Source: Ensifer aridi (GTDB lineage: Bacteria; Pseudomonadota; Alphaproteobacteria; Rhizobiales; Rhizobiaceae). From it: a stretch of 64,000 bases of DNA. Shown here piece after piece: positions 56,835 to 64,000 of this stretch (positions within the stretch are counted from its first letter, which is position 1; every line of letters begins with the position of its first letter). A model generated the notes under the pieces. That model was not told where the DNA came from. It did no database searches and worked only from the letters and a program-made list of their open reading frames with translations. The translations under genes were made by a program, and so were the position numbers. The stretch is from contig NZ_LUAV01000004.1 in assembly GCF_002078505.1 (NCBI RefSeq), positions 1 through 64,000 of the forward strand, written 5' to 3'.

Positions 56835-57683
56835 ATGGCCGTCAGGATCAACAGTTTTCGGGAAATCGCCGGTCGCTACGACGTGGTGCTTTGCGATGTC
56901 TGGGGCGTGCTTCACAACGGCGTCCAGGCCTTCGCATCCGCATGCGAGGCGCTTGCCGAGGCGCGCGCCCAAGGGCTGACGGTCGTCCTCATCACCAATT
57001 CGCCCCGGCCGCATCCAGGCGTCAAGGTGCAGATCCGCGGCCTCGGCGTTCCCGACGAAGCCTATGACCGTATCGTCACCTCCGGCGACGTGACGCGGGC
57101 ACTGATCGCCGCGGCTGAGAAGCGTATCTTCTTTATCGGCGCCGATCGCGATCTGCCGTTGCTCGAAGGGCTCGGCACCGAGATCGTCTCCGCCGATGAC
57201 GCCGAGACGATCGTATGTGCCGGGTTCTACGACGACGAGACCGAGACGCCCGAGCATTATCGCGCGACGCTGACGGGGCTCGCCAAACGCAAGATACCCT
57301 TCATCTGCGCCAATCCCGATCTCGTCGTGGAGCGCGGCCACCGATTGATCCCCTGCGCCGGCGCGATCGCCAAGCTTTACGAAGACCTCGGCGGTGAGGC
57401 CCGCATCGCCGGCAAGCCCTACATCGCCATCTATCGAGCCGCCCTTGCGGAGGCGAAGGCGGCGAGGGGCGCTTTCGATCTTTCGCGCGTCGTCGCCATC
57501 GGCGACGGCATGCCGACGGATGTCAAGGGTGCGCAGGATGCGGGCTTCGATCTGCTCTATGTCAGCGCGGGCATTCACGCGCAGGAATACATGCATGAAA
57601 GCCGCACCGACGAAGCCAAGCTCGCCGCTTTTTTGAGGCAGAACGGGGCCACGCCGAAGTGGTGGATGCCGCGGCTCGGCTGA
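56835..57683 (+). CDS. HAD-superfamily class IIA phosphatase (TIGR01459 type)
   Basis: 282 residues. HAD motif I DVWGVLHNG (the nucleophile Asp), motif II VVLITNSPRP, motif III and the metal site GDGMPTDVKGAQDAG. The cap is inserted after motif II, as in class IIA (NagD-like, GppA-like) enzymes. Substrate is probably a phosphorylated metabolite; the family is conserved in alphaproteobacteria next to ribF. Start 56835 has AGGAAG five bases before it. It ends 13 bases before ribF. Confidence 0.9.
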   Translation: MAVRINSFREIAGRYDVVLCDVWGVLHNGVQAFASACEALAEARAQGLTVVLITNSPRPHPGVKVQIRGLGVPDEAYDRIVTSGDVTRALIAAAEKRIFFIGADRDLPLLEGLGTEIVSADDAETIVCAGFYDDETETPEHYRATLTGLAKRKIPFICANPDLVVERGHRLIPCAGAIAKLYEDLGGEARIAGKPYIAIYRAALAEAKAARGAFDLSRVVAIGDGMPTDVKGAQDAGFDLLYVSAGIHAQEYMHESRTDEAKLAAFLRQNGATPKWWMPRLG

Positions 57684-57696
57684 CGGGAAGACGGAG

Positions 57697-58680
57697 ATGA
57701 CGGTCTTTCATCGCAACGAAACCCGTGATCCGCTTCCGGAGCGCCTCCATGGCGGCGTGATCGCGATCGGCAATTTCGACGGCGTCCACCGTGGCCACCA
57801 GTCGGTGCTGAACCGTGCGCTCGAGGTGGCGAAAGGCCGCGGCGTTCCCGCGCTAGTTCTCACCTTCGAGCCGCATCCGCGCACGGTCTTCCGGCCGGAC
57901 CAGCCCGTGTTCCGGCTGACGCCGGCGCCGCTGAAGGCCCGCATCCTCGAAGGCATGGGGTTCGGCGCCGTCATTGAGTATCCCTTCGACCGGACTTTCT
58001 CTGAGCTCTCTGCCTCCGATTTCATTCACCGCATCCTGCGCGAGTGGCTACACGCCTCCCATGTCGTCACCGGTTTCGACTTCCATTTCGGCAAGGGGCG
58101 GGAAGGTGGACCGGCCTTCCTGATGGCGGCCGGCGAACGGGAGGGCTTTGGCGTGACCCTCGTGGATGCGTTCCGCGACGAGAACGCCGCGGTGATCTCC
58201 TCCAGCGTCATTCGCTCTTTGCTTGCCGAAGGCGACGTTTCCCATGCGGCGGGCCTGCTCGGCTATCGCTACACGGTCGAAGCAGAGGTGATCGGCGGCA
58301 AGAAGCTCGGTCGCACGCTCGGCTATCCGACGGCGAACATGCGCCTGCCGCCTGAGGCGGAGCTCAAGAGCGGCATCTATGCTGTGCGGTTCCGCCGGGG
58401 GGACGGATCGCTCCATGATGGCGTCGCGAGCTTCGGCCGCCGTCCGACCGTCGACAGCGACGGCGAGGCTCTGCTCGAAACCTTCGTCTTCGACTTTTCC
58501 GGCGATCTCTACGGCGAGGTTTGCGCGGTGTCCTTCTTCGGCCATCTGCGCGACGAGCTGAAATTCGACGGGCTGGAACCGCTGATGGTCCAGATGAAAG
58601 AGGATGAGAAGGAGGCGCGCGCGCTTCTTTCCGGCGTTCAGCCGCTGAGCGAGATCGACCGCAGGATCAATTTCGCCTGA
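57697..58680 (+). CDS. ribF: Bifunctional riboflavin kinase / FAD synthetase
   Basis: 327 residues. N-terminal nucleotidyltransferase domain with GNFDGVHRGHQSVL and TFEPHPRTVF, then FDFHFGKGREGG and ISSSVIRSLLAEGD. C-terminal flavokinase (about 190-310) with GRTLGYPTANMRL and the riboflavin-binding VASFGRRPTVD. Makes FMN then FAD. It is 13 bases after the HAD gene and 277 bases before ileS. Confidence 0.95.
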   Translation: MTVFHRNETRDPLPERLHGGVIAIGNFDGVHRGHQSVLNRALEVAKGRGVPALVLTFEPHPRTVFRPDQPVFRLTPAPLKARILEGMGFGAVIEYPFDRTFSELSASDFIHRILREWLHASHVVTGFDFHFGKGREGGPAFLMAAGEREGFGVTLVDAFRDENAAVISSSVIRSLLAEGDVSHAAGLLGYRYTVEAEVIGGKKLGRTLGYPTANMRLPPEAELKSGIYAVRFRRGDGSLHDGVASFGRRPTVDSDGEALLETFVFDFSGDLYGEVCAVSFFGHLRDELKFDGLEPLMVQMKEDEKEARALLSGVQPLSEIDRRINFA

Positions 58681-58957
58681 CGGAGCCGGCAGAACGCCAC
58701 GTTCGCAGCCAAAGAATTCGGGCACGCGAAGCTCGCGGACCTTTTCAAAAGGCCGAAAACGCCTTAAAGAACCGGCCACTATGACCCGGCACCGTCGATT
58801 GATCGTCGATCAGCGAATTATTGGCCCGGCTTTCCGTGCGCGCTAGGCCGCGCCGGAAGGTCCGGGATTTCGGCGTTTCGCGCCCCCAGCCATCTTCAAG
58901 AGACCGATTCTTCCGCATGCGTGACGATCCCGCGCGGAAAAGGCGAATGCAAAGACC

Positions 58958-61867
58958 ATGACAGAGACCGCTGAAAAGATCGATTATTCCTCCACTCTCT
59001 ATTTGCCGCAAACGGAGTTTCCGATGCGCGCCGGCCTGCCGCAGAAGGAGCCGGAAATCGTCGCCCGTTGGCAGAAGATGGACCTTTACAAGAAGCTGCG
59101 CGCCTCGGCTGCCGGGCGCGAGAAATTCGTGCTGCACGACGGCCCGCCCTACGCCAACGGCAACATCCATATCGGCCACGCGCTGAACAAGATCCTGAAG
59201 GACGTGATCAACCGCTCCTTCCAGATGCGCGGCTACGACGCCAACTACGTTCCGGGCTGGGACTGCCACGGCCTGCCGATCGAATGGAAGATCGAGGAGA
59301 AATACCGCGAGAAGGGCCGGAACAAGGATGACGTTCCGGTCAACGAGTTCCGCAAGGAGTGCCGCGACTTCGCCAGCGGCTGGATCGAGGTGCAGACGGA
59401 GGAGTTCAAGCGCCTCGGAATCGAAGGCGACTTCGAAAAGCCGTATACGACGATGAACTTCCATGCGGAAGCACGCATTGCCGGCGAGCTGATGAAGATC
59501 GCCAAGGCCGGCCAGCTCTATCGCGGTTCGAAGCCGGTCATGTGGTCGGTCGTCGAGCGCACGGCGCTGGCCGAGGCCGAAGTCGAATATGCCGATGTCG
59601 AAAGCGACATGATCTGGGTGAAGTTCCCGGTAACCGAAGGGCCGGACGCGCTCGCCGGCGCCTTCGTCGTCATCTGGACGACGACGCCCTGGACGATCCC
59701 CGGCAACCGCGCGATCGCATATTCGTCGCGCTATGCCTACGGCCTCTACGAGGTAGCGACGGCAGAGAACGACTATGGCCCGCAGCCCGGTGAAAAGCTG
59801 ATCTTCGCCAAGCGGCTCGCCGACGAATCGGCCGCCAAGGCGAAGGTCACGTTCAAATTCGTCCGCGACATCGAGGCGGGCGAGCTGGCGGCGGTCATCT
59901 GCGCCCATCCGCTGCACGGCCTCGGCGGCGGCTACGCTTTCAAGGTGCCGCTGCTCGACGGAGACCATGTGACCGACGATGCGGGTACCGGCTTCGTGCA
60001 CACCGCACCCGGCCATGGCCGCGAGGACTTCGAGGCCTGGATGGACAGTGCCCGGGCACTCGAAGCGCGGGGCATCTCCTCCGCGATCCCTTTTACCGTG
60101 GATGATGCCGGTTATTTCACGGCTGAGGCGCACGGTTTCGGTCCCGATGCGGAAGGCGGCGCCGGCCGTGTTATCGACGACAAGGGCAAGAAGGGCGATG
60201 CCAATGATCGCGTGATCAAGGCGCTGATCGCCCGCCACGCGCTTTTCGCCCGCGGCCGGCTGAAGCATTCCTATCCGCATTCCTGGCGGTCGAAGAAGCC
60301 GGTGATCTTCCGCAACACGCCGCAATGGTTCGTCTATATGGACAAGGACTTCGGCGACGGCACGACGTTGCGCTCCCGCGCGCTTAATGCGATCGATGGA
60401 ACCCGCTTCGTGCCCGGCGCCGGCCAGAACCGTTTGCGGGCGATGATTGAGCAGCGTCCCGACTGGGTACTGTCACGCCAGCGCGCCTGGGGCGTGCCGA
60501 TCGCGATCTTCGCTGACGACCACGGCGAGATCCTCGTCGACGAAGAGGTCAATGCCCGCATTCTCGACGCCTTCGAAAGCGAAGGGGCGGACGCCTGGTT
60601 CGCGGAAGGTGCCAAGGAACGCTTCCTCGGAAACGACCACGACCATGCCCGCTGGAACCAGGTCATGGACATCCTCGACGTTTGGTTCGATTCCGGCTCG
60701 ACTCATACCTTCACGCTCGAAGACCGTCCGGACCTGAAATGGCCGGCGGACGTCTATCTCGAGGGTTCCGACCAGCATCGCGGCTGGTTCCATTCCTCGC
60801 TGCTTGAAAGCTGCGCGACGCACGGCCGCGCACCTTATAACGCCGTCATCACTCATGGTTTCACCATGGATGAGAAGGGCGAGAAAATGTCGAAGTCGAA
60901 GGGCAACACCGTCACACCGCAAGAGGTGATGAAGGATGCCGGCGCCGACATCCTGCGGCTCTGGGTGATGACGACGGACTATTGGGAAGACCAGCGCCTC
61001 GGCAAGACCATCATCCAGACGAACATCGACGCCTATCGCAAGCTCAGGAACACGGTCCGCTGGATGCTCGGCACGCTGGCGCACGACAAGGGCGAGACGA
61101 TCGCATTTGCCGACATGCCGGAACTCGAGCGGCTGATGCTGCACCGCCTCGCCGAACTCGACCGGCTGGTGCGCGAAGGCTACGACGCCTTCGACTTCAA
61201 GCGGATCGCGCGCGCCCTCATCGATTTCTCCAATGTCGAACTGTCGGCCTTCTATTTCGACGTCCGCAAGGACGCGCTCTACTGCGATGCGCCGTCGTCG
61301 CTGCGCCGCCGCGCAGCGCTGCAGGTCATCCGCACCCTGTTCGATTGCCTGGTGACCTGGCTCGCGCCGATGCTGCCCTTCACCGCCGAGGAAGCCTGGC
61401 TTTCCCGCAACCCCGAGGCCGTATCTGTGCATCTTGAACAGTTCCCGCTCGTGCCCGCGGAATGGCGCGACGACGCCCTCGCCGAGAAGTGGCGGAAGAT
61501 TCGCGAAGTCCGCAAGGTGGTGACCGGCGCGCTCGAAATCGAACGCAAGGACAAGCGCATCGGCTCCTCACTCGAGTCCGCTCCGATCGTCCATATCACC
61601 GATCCGGAACTGCGCCGGGCGCTTCACGGTCAGGACTTCGCCGAGATCTGCATCACCTCGGCCATCGAGATCGACGGCAGCGAAGGGCCGGCCGGCGCCT
61701 TCACCTTGCCGGAGGTCGCGAAGGTGAGCGTCGTGCCGAAGCTGGCGGAGGGCCGCAAATGCGCCCGCTCCTGGCGAATCACCAAGGATGTTGGCTCTGA
61801 TCCGCTCTATCCGGATGTATCGGCGCGCGACGCCGCTGCGTTGAGGGAGCTCGGCTTCAAGCCCTGA
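58958..61867 (+). CDS. ileS: Isoleucyl-tRNA synthetase
   Basis: 969 residues, class I. HIGH motif in [16 protein letters not shown] at about residues 65-80, the CP1 editing insert (with [10 protein letters not shown] for the editing pocket and [14 protein letters not shown]), KMSKS in [11 protein letters not shown] at about 645, and a C-terminal anticodon domain ending at the stem-contact helix. No T-box leader is visible, as expected in this group. Spacing from ribF is 277 bases. Confidence 0.97.
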   Translation: MTETAEKIDYSSTLYLPQTEFPMRAGLPQKEPEIVARWQKMDLYKKLRASAAGREKFVLHDGPPYANGNIHIGHALNKILKDVINRSFQMRGYDANYVPGWDCHGLPIEWKIEEKYREKGRNKDDVPVNEFRKECRDFASGWIEVQTEEFKRLGIEGDFEKPYTTMNFHAEARIAGELMKIAKAGQLYRGSKPVMWSVVERTALAEAEVEYADVESDMIWVKFPVTEGPDALAGAFVVIWTTTPWTIPGNRAIAYSSRYAYGLYEVATAENDYGPQPGEKLIFAKRLADESAAKAKVTFKFVRDIEAGELAAVICAHPLHGLGGGYAFKVPLLDGDHVTDDAGTGFVHTAPGHGREDFEAWMDSARALEARGISSAIPFTVDDAGYFTAEAHGFGPDAEGGAGRVIDDKGKKGDANDRVIKALIARHALFARGRLKHSYPHSWRSKKPVIFRNTPQWFVYMDKDFGDGTTLRSRALNAIDGTRFVPGAGQNRLRAMIEQRPDWVLSRQRAWGVPIAIFADDHGEILVDEEVNARILDAFESEGADAWFAEGAKERFLGNDHDHARWNQVMDILDVWFDSGSTHTFTLEDRPDLKWPADVYLEGSDQHRGWFHSSLLESCATHGRAPYNAVITHGFTMDEKGEKMSKSKGNTVTPQEVMKDAGADILRLWVMTTDYWEDQRLGKTIIQTNIDAYRKLRNTVRWMLGTLAHDKGETIAFADMPELERLMLHRLAELDRLVREGYDAFDFKRIARALIDFSNVELSAFYFDVRKDALYCDAPSSLRRRAALQVIRTLFDCLVTWLAPMLPFTAEEAWLSRNPEAVSVHLEQFPLVPAEWRDDALAEKWRKIREVRKVVTGALEIERKDKRIGSSLESAPIVHITDPELRRALHGQDFAEICITSAIEIDGSEGPAGAFTLPEVAKVSVVPKLAEGRKCARSWRITKDVGSDPLYPDVSARDAAALRELGFKP

Positions 61868-62000
61868 CGGGACGTTTTACCGGGTGAATTGCGCTTGAGG
61901 CGTTCATCCGGTACAACCTGCCCGAAATTTGGCGGAATTTTCCGCCAAGGGGCGCTTGAGTGGCCGCGGCAGGCGAGGTGCGGTCGGCTGGAAGGAATTC

Positions 62001-62621
62001 ATGGATATGACGCGAGAGATGCGAGTGTTTGCCGGCATTGCCGTTGTCGTGGCGGGCAGCCTGATGCTTTCCGGCTGCGTCGGCGGCCCCACCTACGGCA
62101 CCGATAAGACGGCGGGCGAACAGTTGCTCGATGACCTCGGCAGCGCCGTCAGCCTCGCTCCGCCGAAGACGGCTCCTACCAAGTACCAGCCGCGTGCACC
62201 TCTCGTGCTGCCGCCGAAAGAGCAGCAGGCCGCGCTGATTGAGCCCCAGAAGTCGCTCGCGAGCCGCGAAGCCAATCCGGCTTGGGTCGAGTCGCCCGAA
62301 GAAGTCCGCCAGCGCCTGCGCGAAGAGGCCGACGCCAACAAGAACAACCCCAATTACGTCTCGCCGCTCGCCAAGGCGAACGCCAACGGCCGCCGGCTTT
62401 CCGCCAAGGAACAGCAGGAGGCCTATCGCGAGGCCCGCAAGATCGAACAGGGCGCCTATTCCGACAAGCGCCGCTTCCTGAGCGACCCGCCGCTCGAGTA
62501 TCGCCGCCTGCCCGAAGGCGCTGAAACGGATCTCGGCGAGCCGGAAAAGGACAAGGAGCGCCGCCGCAAGAAGGAAGCGCAGGTCGCAAACAGCGGCAGC
62601 AAGTGGTACTGGCCGTTCTAG
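62001..62621 (+). CDS. Putative lipoprotein of unknown function
   Basis: 206 residues. Signal peptide with lipobox LSGC (FAGIAVVVAGSLMLSGC), Cys about residue 26 as the lipidation site. The mature part is hydrophilic, Pro/Lys/Arg/Glu-rich, with RQRLREEADANKNNPNYVSPLAKA and ending with an aromatic SKWYWPF. No domain recognised; similar coding is common after ileS in rhizobia. GGAAGGA precedes the ATG. It may be an outer-membrane-anchored factor. Confidence 0.8.
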   Translation: MDMTREMRVFAGIAVVVAGSLMLSGCVGGPTYGTDKTAGEQLLDDLGSAVSLAPPKTAPTKYQPRAPLVLPPKEQQAALIEPQKSLASREANPAWVESPEEVRQRLREEADANKNNPNYVSPLAKANANGRRLSAKEQQEAYREARKIEQGAYSDKRRFLSDPPLEYRRLPEGAETDLGEPEKDKERRRKKEAQVANSGSKWYWPF

Positions 62622-62644
62622 ACGAGCTAGGTCGGAACTCAAGC

Positions 62645-63124
62645 ATGGCAATCAGCATTCGCGATGCGGTTCCGGGTGACGCCGAGACGATCCTGCGTTT
62701 CATCACGGAACTCGCCACCTATGAAAAGGCCGCCCACGAGGTGGAGGCGACGGTCGAGCGTTTGCGCGGATCACTCTTCGGAACCGATGCGGTCGCACAT
62801 GCCGTCATCTGCGAGGCCGACGGCAAGCCTGCCGGCTTTGCCATCTGGTTCTACAGCTATTCCACCTGGCAGGCGCGCAAGGGTCTTTATCTGGAGGACC
62901 TTTATGTCTCGCCGGAGTATCGCGGCTCGGGCGCCGGCAAGGCGCTCCTGAAGCATCTGGCGCGGATCGCCATCGCCGAAGACTGCGGCCGCTTCGAGTG
63001 GAGCGTGCTCGACTGGAACGAACCTGCCATTCGCGTCTACGAGGCGGTCGGCGCGGAGCCGATGTCCGAATGGAAGCGCTACCGGCTCGCCGGTGAGGCG
63101 CTCGCGGCGCTTGCGGCGGACTGA
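62645..63124 (+). CDS. GNAT-family N-acetyltransferase
   Basis: 159 residues, spermidine acetyltransferase-like (SSAT-like) GNAT: IRDAVPGDAETILRFITELATYEK at the start, GLYLEDLYVSPEYRGSGAGKALLKHLARIA (acetyl-CoA loop RGSGAGKAL) in the middle, and the C-terminal WNEPAIRVYEAVGAE. It transfers an acetyl group to a polyamine or other amine; the exact substrate is not known. It lies 23 bases after the lipoprotein gene. Confidence 0.92.
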   Translation: MAISIRDAVPGDAETILRFITELATYEKAAHEVEATVERLRGSLFGTDAVAHAVICEADGKPAGFAIWFYSYSTWQARKGLYLEDLYVSPEYRGSGAGKALLKHLARIAIAEDCGRFEWSVLDWNEPAIRVYEAVGAEPMSEWKRYRLAGEALAALAAD

Positions 63125-63127
63125 GCT

Positions 63128-63577
63128 TCACCGCCGCGCAGCAAAGAATTCCCGAAGAATATCCGCTGCTTCCTGCTCCGCGAGGCCGGAATAGACATCC
63201 GGCACATGATGGCAGGTGGGCGAGGCGTAGAACCTGACCCCATTATCGACGGCGCCGCCCTTCGGATCCTCCGCGCCATAATAGAGGCGGCGGATGCGGG
63301 CGAATGAGATCGCGGCCGCGCACATGGTGCAGGGTTCGAGCGTGACATAGAGATCGGCCCCCGAAAGCCGCTCGTCGCCGACAGCGGCCGCGGCCCGACG
63401 GATCACCTCGATCTCGGCGTGGGCGGTGACGTCGTTCAGTTCGCGCGTGCGGTTTCCGGCGGCAGCGATGATCTGGCCGTCGAGCACGAGGACCGCGCCG
63501 ATCGGCACCTCGCCACGTGCCGCCGCCTTCCGGGCCTCTTGAAGGGCCGCATCCATGAAGCGCGCCGTTTCCGCCAT
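63128..63577 (-). CDS. tadA: tRNA-specific adenosine deaminase
   Basis: 149 residues, converts A34 of tRNA-Arg(ACG) to inosine. Zinc site HAEIEVI (His and catalytic Glu) and PCTMCAAA (two Cys). Normal length for TadA with start at 63577 (MAETARFM). The gene converges with the GNAT gene and is divergent from the pseudouridine synthase. Confidence 0.95.
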   Translation of the reverse strand: MAETARFMDAALQEARKAAARGEVPIGAVLVLDGQIIAAAGNRTRELNDVTAHAEIEVIRRAAAAVGDERLSGADLYVTLEPCTMCAAAISFARIRRLYYGAEDPKGGAVDNGVRFYASPTCHHVPDVYSGLAEQEAADILREFFAARR

Positions 63578-63649
63578 AACTCGTTCAATATTTCTCTTAA
63601 CCCACGGCCTTCGACCTGATAGGACAGCCGCAAAAGGCAGGCAACACAA

Positions 63650-64000
63650 ATGACATCGAAAGACAAGCCCACGAAGCCCGGCGGCAAGCCGAGAAGCCGG
63701 GACAAGAAACCTCATGCGGGAGGCGAGAGCCGCTCCGCTGCGCCTGCCGTTGGGCCGGACGAGCCGCAGCGCATCTCGAAGATCTTGTCGCGCGCGGGCG
63801 TTGCATCGCGCCGCGATGTCGAGCGCATGATCATGGAAGGCCGGGTCAAGCTCAATGGAGTCGTGCTCGATACGCCGGTCGTAAATGCGACGCTGGCCGA
63901 TCACATCGAGGTTGACGGACATCCGATCCGCGGCATCGAGCGCACGCGCCTCTGGCTCTATCACAAGCCGGCGGGCCTCGTCACGACCAATGCCGATCCG
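63650..64000 (+). CDS. S4-domain pseudouridine synthase (RluB/RsuA-like), partial
   Basis: N-terminal part, running off the window. A basic hydrophilic tail (about 1-40, KDKPTKPGGKPRSRDKKP) precedes an S4 RNA-binding domain, QRISKILSRAGVASRRDVERMIMEGRVKLNGVV (core RISKILSRAGVASRRDVE), then the start of the catalytic domain WLYHKPAGLVTTN. It would make pseudouridine in 23S rRNA (RluB) or 16S rRNA (RsuA). Confidence 0.9.
   Translation, partial: MTSKDKPTKPGGKPRSRDKKPHAGGESRSAAPAVGPDEPQRISKILSRAGVASRRDVERMIMEGRVKLNGVVLDTPVVNATLADHIEVDGHPIRGIERTRLWLYHKPAGLVTTNADP

Overview
The window reads as a GC-rich chromosomal segment of an alphaproteobacterium of the Rhizobiales, most likely Sinorhizobium/Ensifer. 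The basis is the gene families and their order (hisS-hisZ-hisG with a short HisG, plant-type gshA, glcD-glcE-glcF, groES-groEL under CIRCE, ribF-ileS, a DUF1127 protein, DUF3422), plus two families of rhizobial intergenic repeats. Assignment is by recognition of protein families and repeats; no search was run. It is mostly core and housekeeping DNA. I see no prophage, insertion sequence, CRISPR array or defence island.

Layout. 0.1-2.9 kb: a Spy-like periplasmic protein followed by a response regulator and a histidine kinase, an envelope-stress type set. 3.0-9.5 kb: a sugar or polyol uptake and catabolism locus (LacI regulator, binding protein, permease, single-domain ATPase, Hyi-like TIM-barrel isomerase, Gfo/Idh dehydrogenase, RpiR regulator). 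Its last two genes look broken: the dehydrogenase is frameshifted and the RpiR gene keeps only its HTH domain. 9.6-17.2 kb: SDR, FabF-type ketosynthase, TetR regulator divergent from an RND efflux pair, and a remnant of a second TetR gene. 17.2-20.3 kb: tRNA-Gln, Ppx/GppA phosphatase, RlmE methyltransferase, VOC protein. 20.3-25.9 kb: MFS exporter, guaB, and two hydrolases with twin-arginine leaders on either side of guaB.

25.9-33.1 kb: a LysR regulator divergent from a DUF1127 protein, whose downstream region folds into four consecutive hairpins ending in a perfect intrinsic terminator (a candidate structured RNA). Then a leftward set: Nudix hydrolase, Pit phosphate transporter, rsmE, gshA and a 272-residue protein of unknown function. 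33.4-41.2 kb: GntR regulator with a 35-bp near-palindrome upstream, DUF3422 protein, LysR regulator, and glcD-glcE-(small membrane protein)-glcF for glycolate oxidation. 41.3-45.4 kb: two L,D-transpeptidase paralogues, tag, a DUF305 protein, a His/Cys-rich small protein and a small PAS-like protein.

45.6-51.1 kb: hisS-hisZ-hisG operon, a GST and a ferredoxin reductase-like flavoprotein. 51.2-54.0 kb: an MHYT-PAS-GGDEF-EAL cyclic-di-GMP enzyme. 54.0-56.5 kb: a truncated paralogue of the PAS-like protein, then groES-groEL (minus strand) behind a heat-shock type promoter and CIRCE. 56.8-64 kb: HAD phosphatase, ribF, ileS, a lipoprotein, GNAT acetyltransferase, tadA, and the start of an S4-domain pseudouridine synthase that runs off the window.

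The most useful leads are regulatory. They are tandem LacI operators two helical turns apart, a TetR operator covering an RND promoter, near-perfect palindromes at the GntR and glc promoters, the structured RNA candidate after DUF1127, and the PAS-like paralogue pair.
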